NCBI RefSeq assembly: GCF_001922345.1
Contig: NZ_CP018811.1
Span: 3,534,001-3,598,000, forward strand
Source of the DNA: Paraburkholderia sp. SOS3
Lineage (GTDB): Bacteria; Pseudomonadota; Gammaproteobacteria; Burkholderiales; Burkholderiaceae
Direction: 5' to 3'
DNA length: 64,000 bases
Positions 64,000-64,000 of the stretch are shown piece by piece; position 1 is the stretch's first letter, and every line of letters begins with the position of its first letter. A program made the translations under genes and the position numbers. The notes under the pieces were generated by a model. It was not told where the DNA came from and ran no database searches. It saw only the letters and a program-made list of their open reading frames with translations.

Positions 64000-64000
64000 C

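Overview
The window is high-GC chromosomal DNA (low-GC only at the far right end) from a beta-proteobacterium of the Burkholderiaceae (Burkholderia/Paraburkholderia/Trinickia type). The evidence is the block greB - tRNA-Arg - spoT - rpoZ - gmk - yicC - rph - rdgB - hemW - tRNA-Ser, the DUF2968 and NinX-like proteins, the OmpC-type Burkholderia porin and the codon usage. The genus assignment is an inference from gene content; no 16S gene is present.

Layout. 1-10.5 kb: accessory and housekeeping genes (a TPR/glycosyltransferase-like protein cut by the window edge, a GNAT acetyltransferase, two uncharacterised proteins, a C26 amidotransferase with a long disordered N-terminus, a KefB-type antiporter, an amidase, dsbB). 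10.9-18.6 kb: a purine catabolism cluster, xdhA-xdhB-xdhC, an adenosine/adenine deaminase and guaD, able to bring adenine and guanine to xanthine and urate.

18.6-38.5 kb: an aryl polyene (APE) pigment cluster. A single minus-strand operon of 17 genes with mostly overlapping ends runs from 38.5 to 20.9 kb. Its order matches the known ape order C-D-E-F-G-H/I-J-(lyase)-K-L-M-O-P-Q-R, followed by an extra ketosynthase and two paralogous exported proteins. A divergent methyltransferase and a flavin-dependent halogenase-like enzyme (WxWxIP motif plus the lysine expected of halogenases) lie beyond it. The proposed division of labour is: the ammonia-lyase makes the aryl acid starter; the ligase domain loads it on an ACP; KS/CLF, KR and DH enzymes build the polyene; the glycosyltransferase/acyltransferases attach it to a lipid or sugar carrier; the MMPL pump, LolA-like protein and small exported proteins move it to the outer membrane; methylation and perhaps halogenation tailor the aryl head.

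39.1-53.6 kb: a yybP-ykoY manganese riboswitch before a UPF0016 Mn exporter, a DUF4136 lipoprotein, pepN, a higBA toxin-antitoxin pair with a clear operator, fbp, tRNA-Thr, a decayed 1.4-kb stretch holding a likely pseudogene, a 49-residue ORF overlapping an exported chorismate mutase, an exonuclease/GIY-YIG fusion, a cold-shock gene, a candidate small RNA, a porin, greB and tRNA-Arg.

53.6-61.9 kb: a second identical tRNA-Arg, a NinX-like gene, spoT-rpoZ-gmk-yicC, rph-rdgB-hemW and tRNA-Ser(UGA). 61.9-64 kb: lower-GC DNA just after tRNA-Ser with a DUF4365 nuclease-like gene and a SEC-C protein, probably the start of an integrated island.
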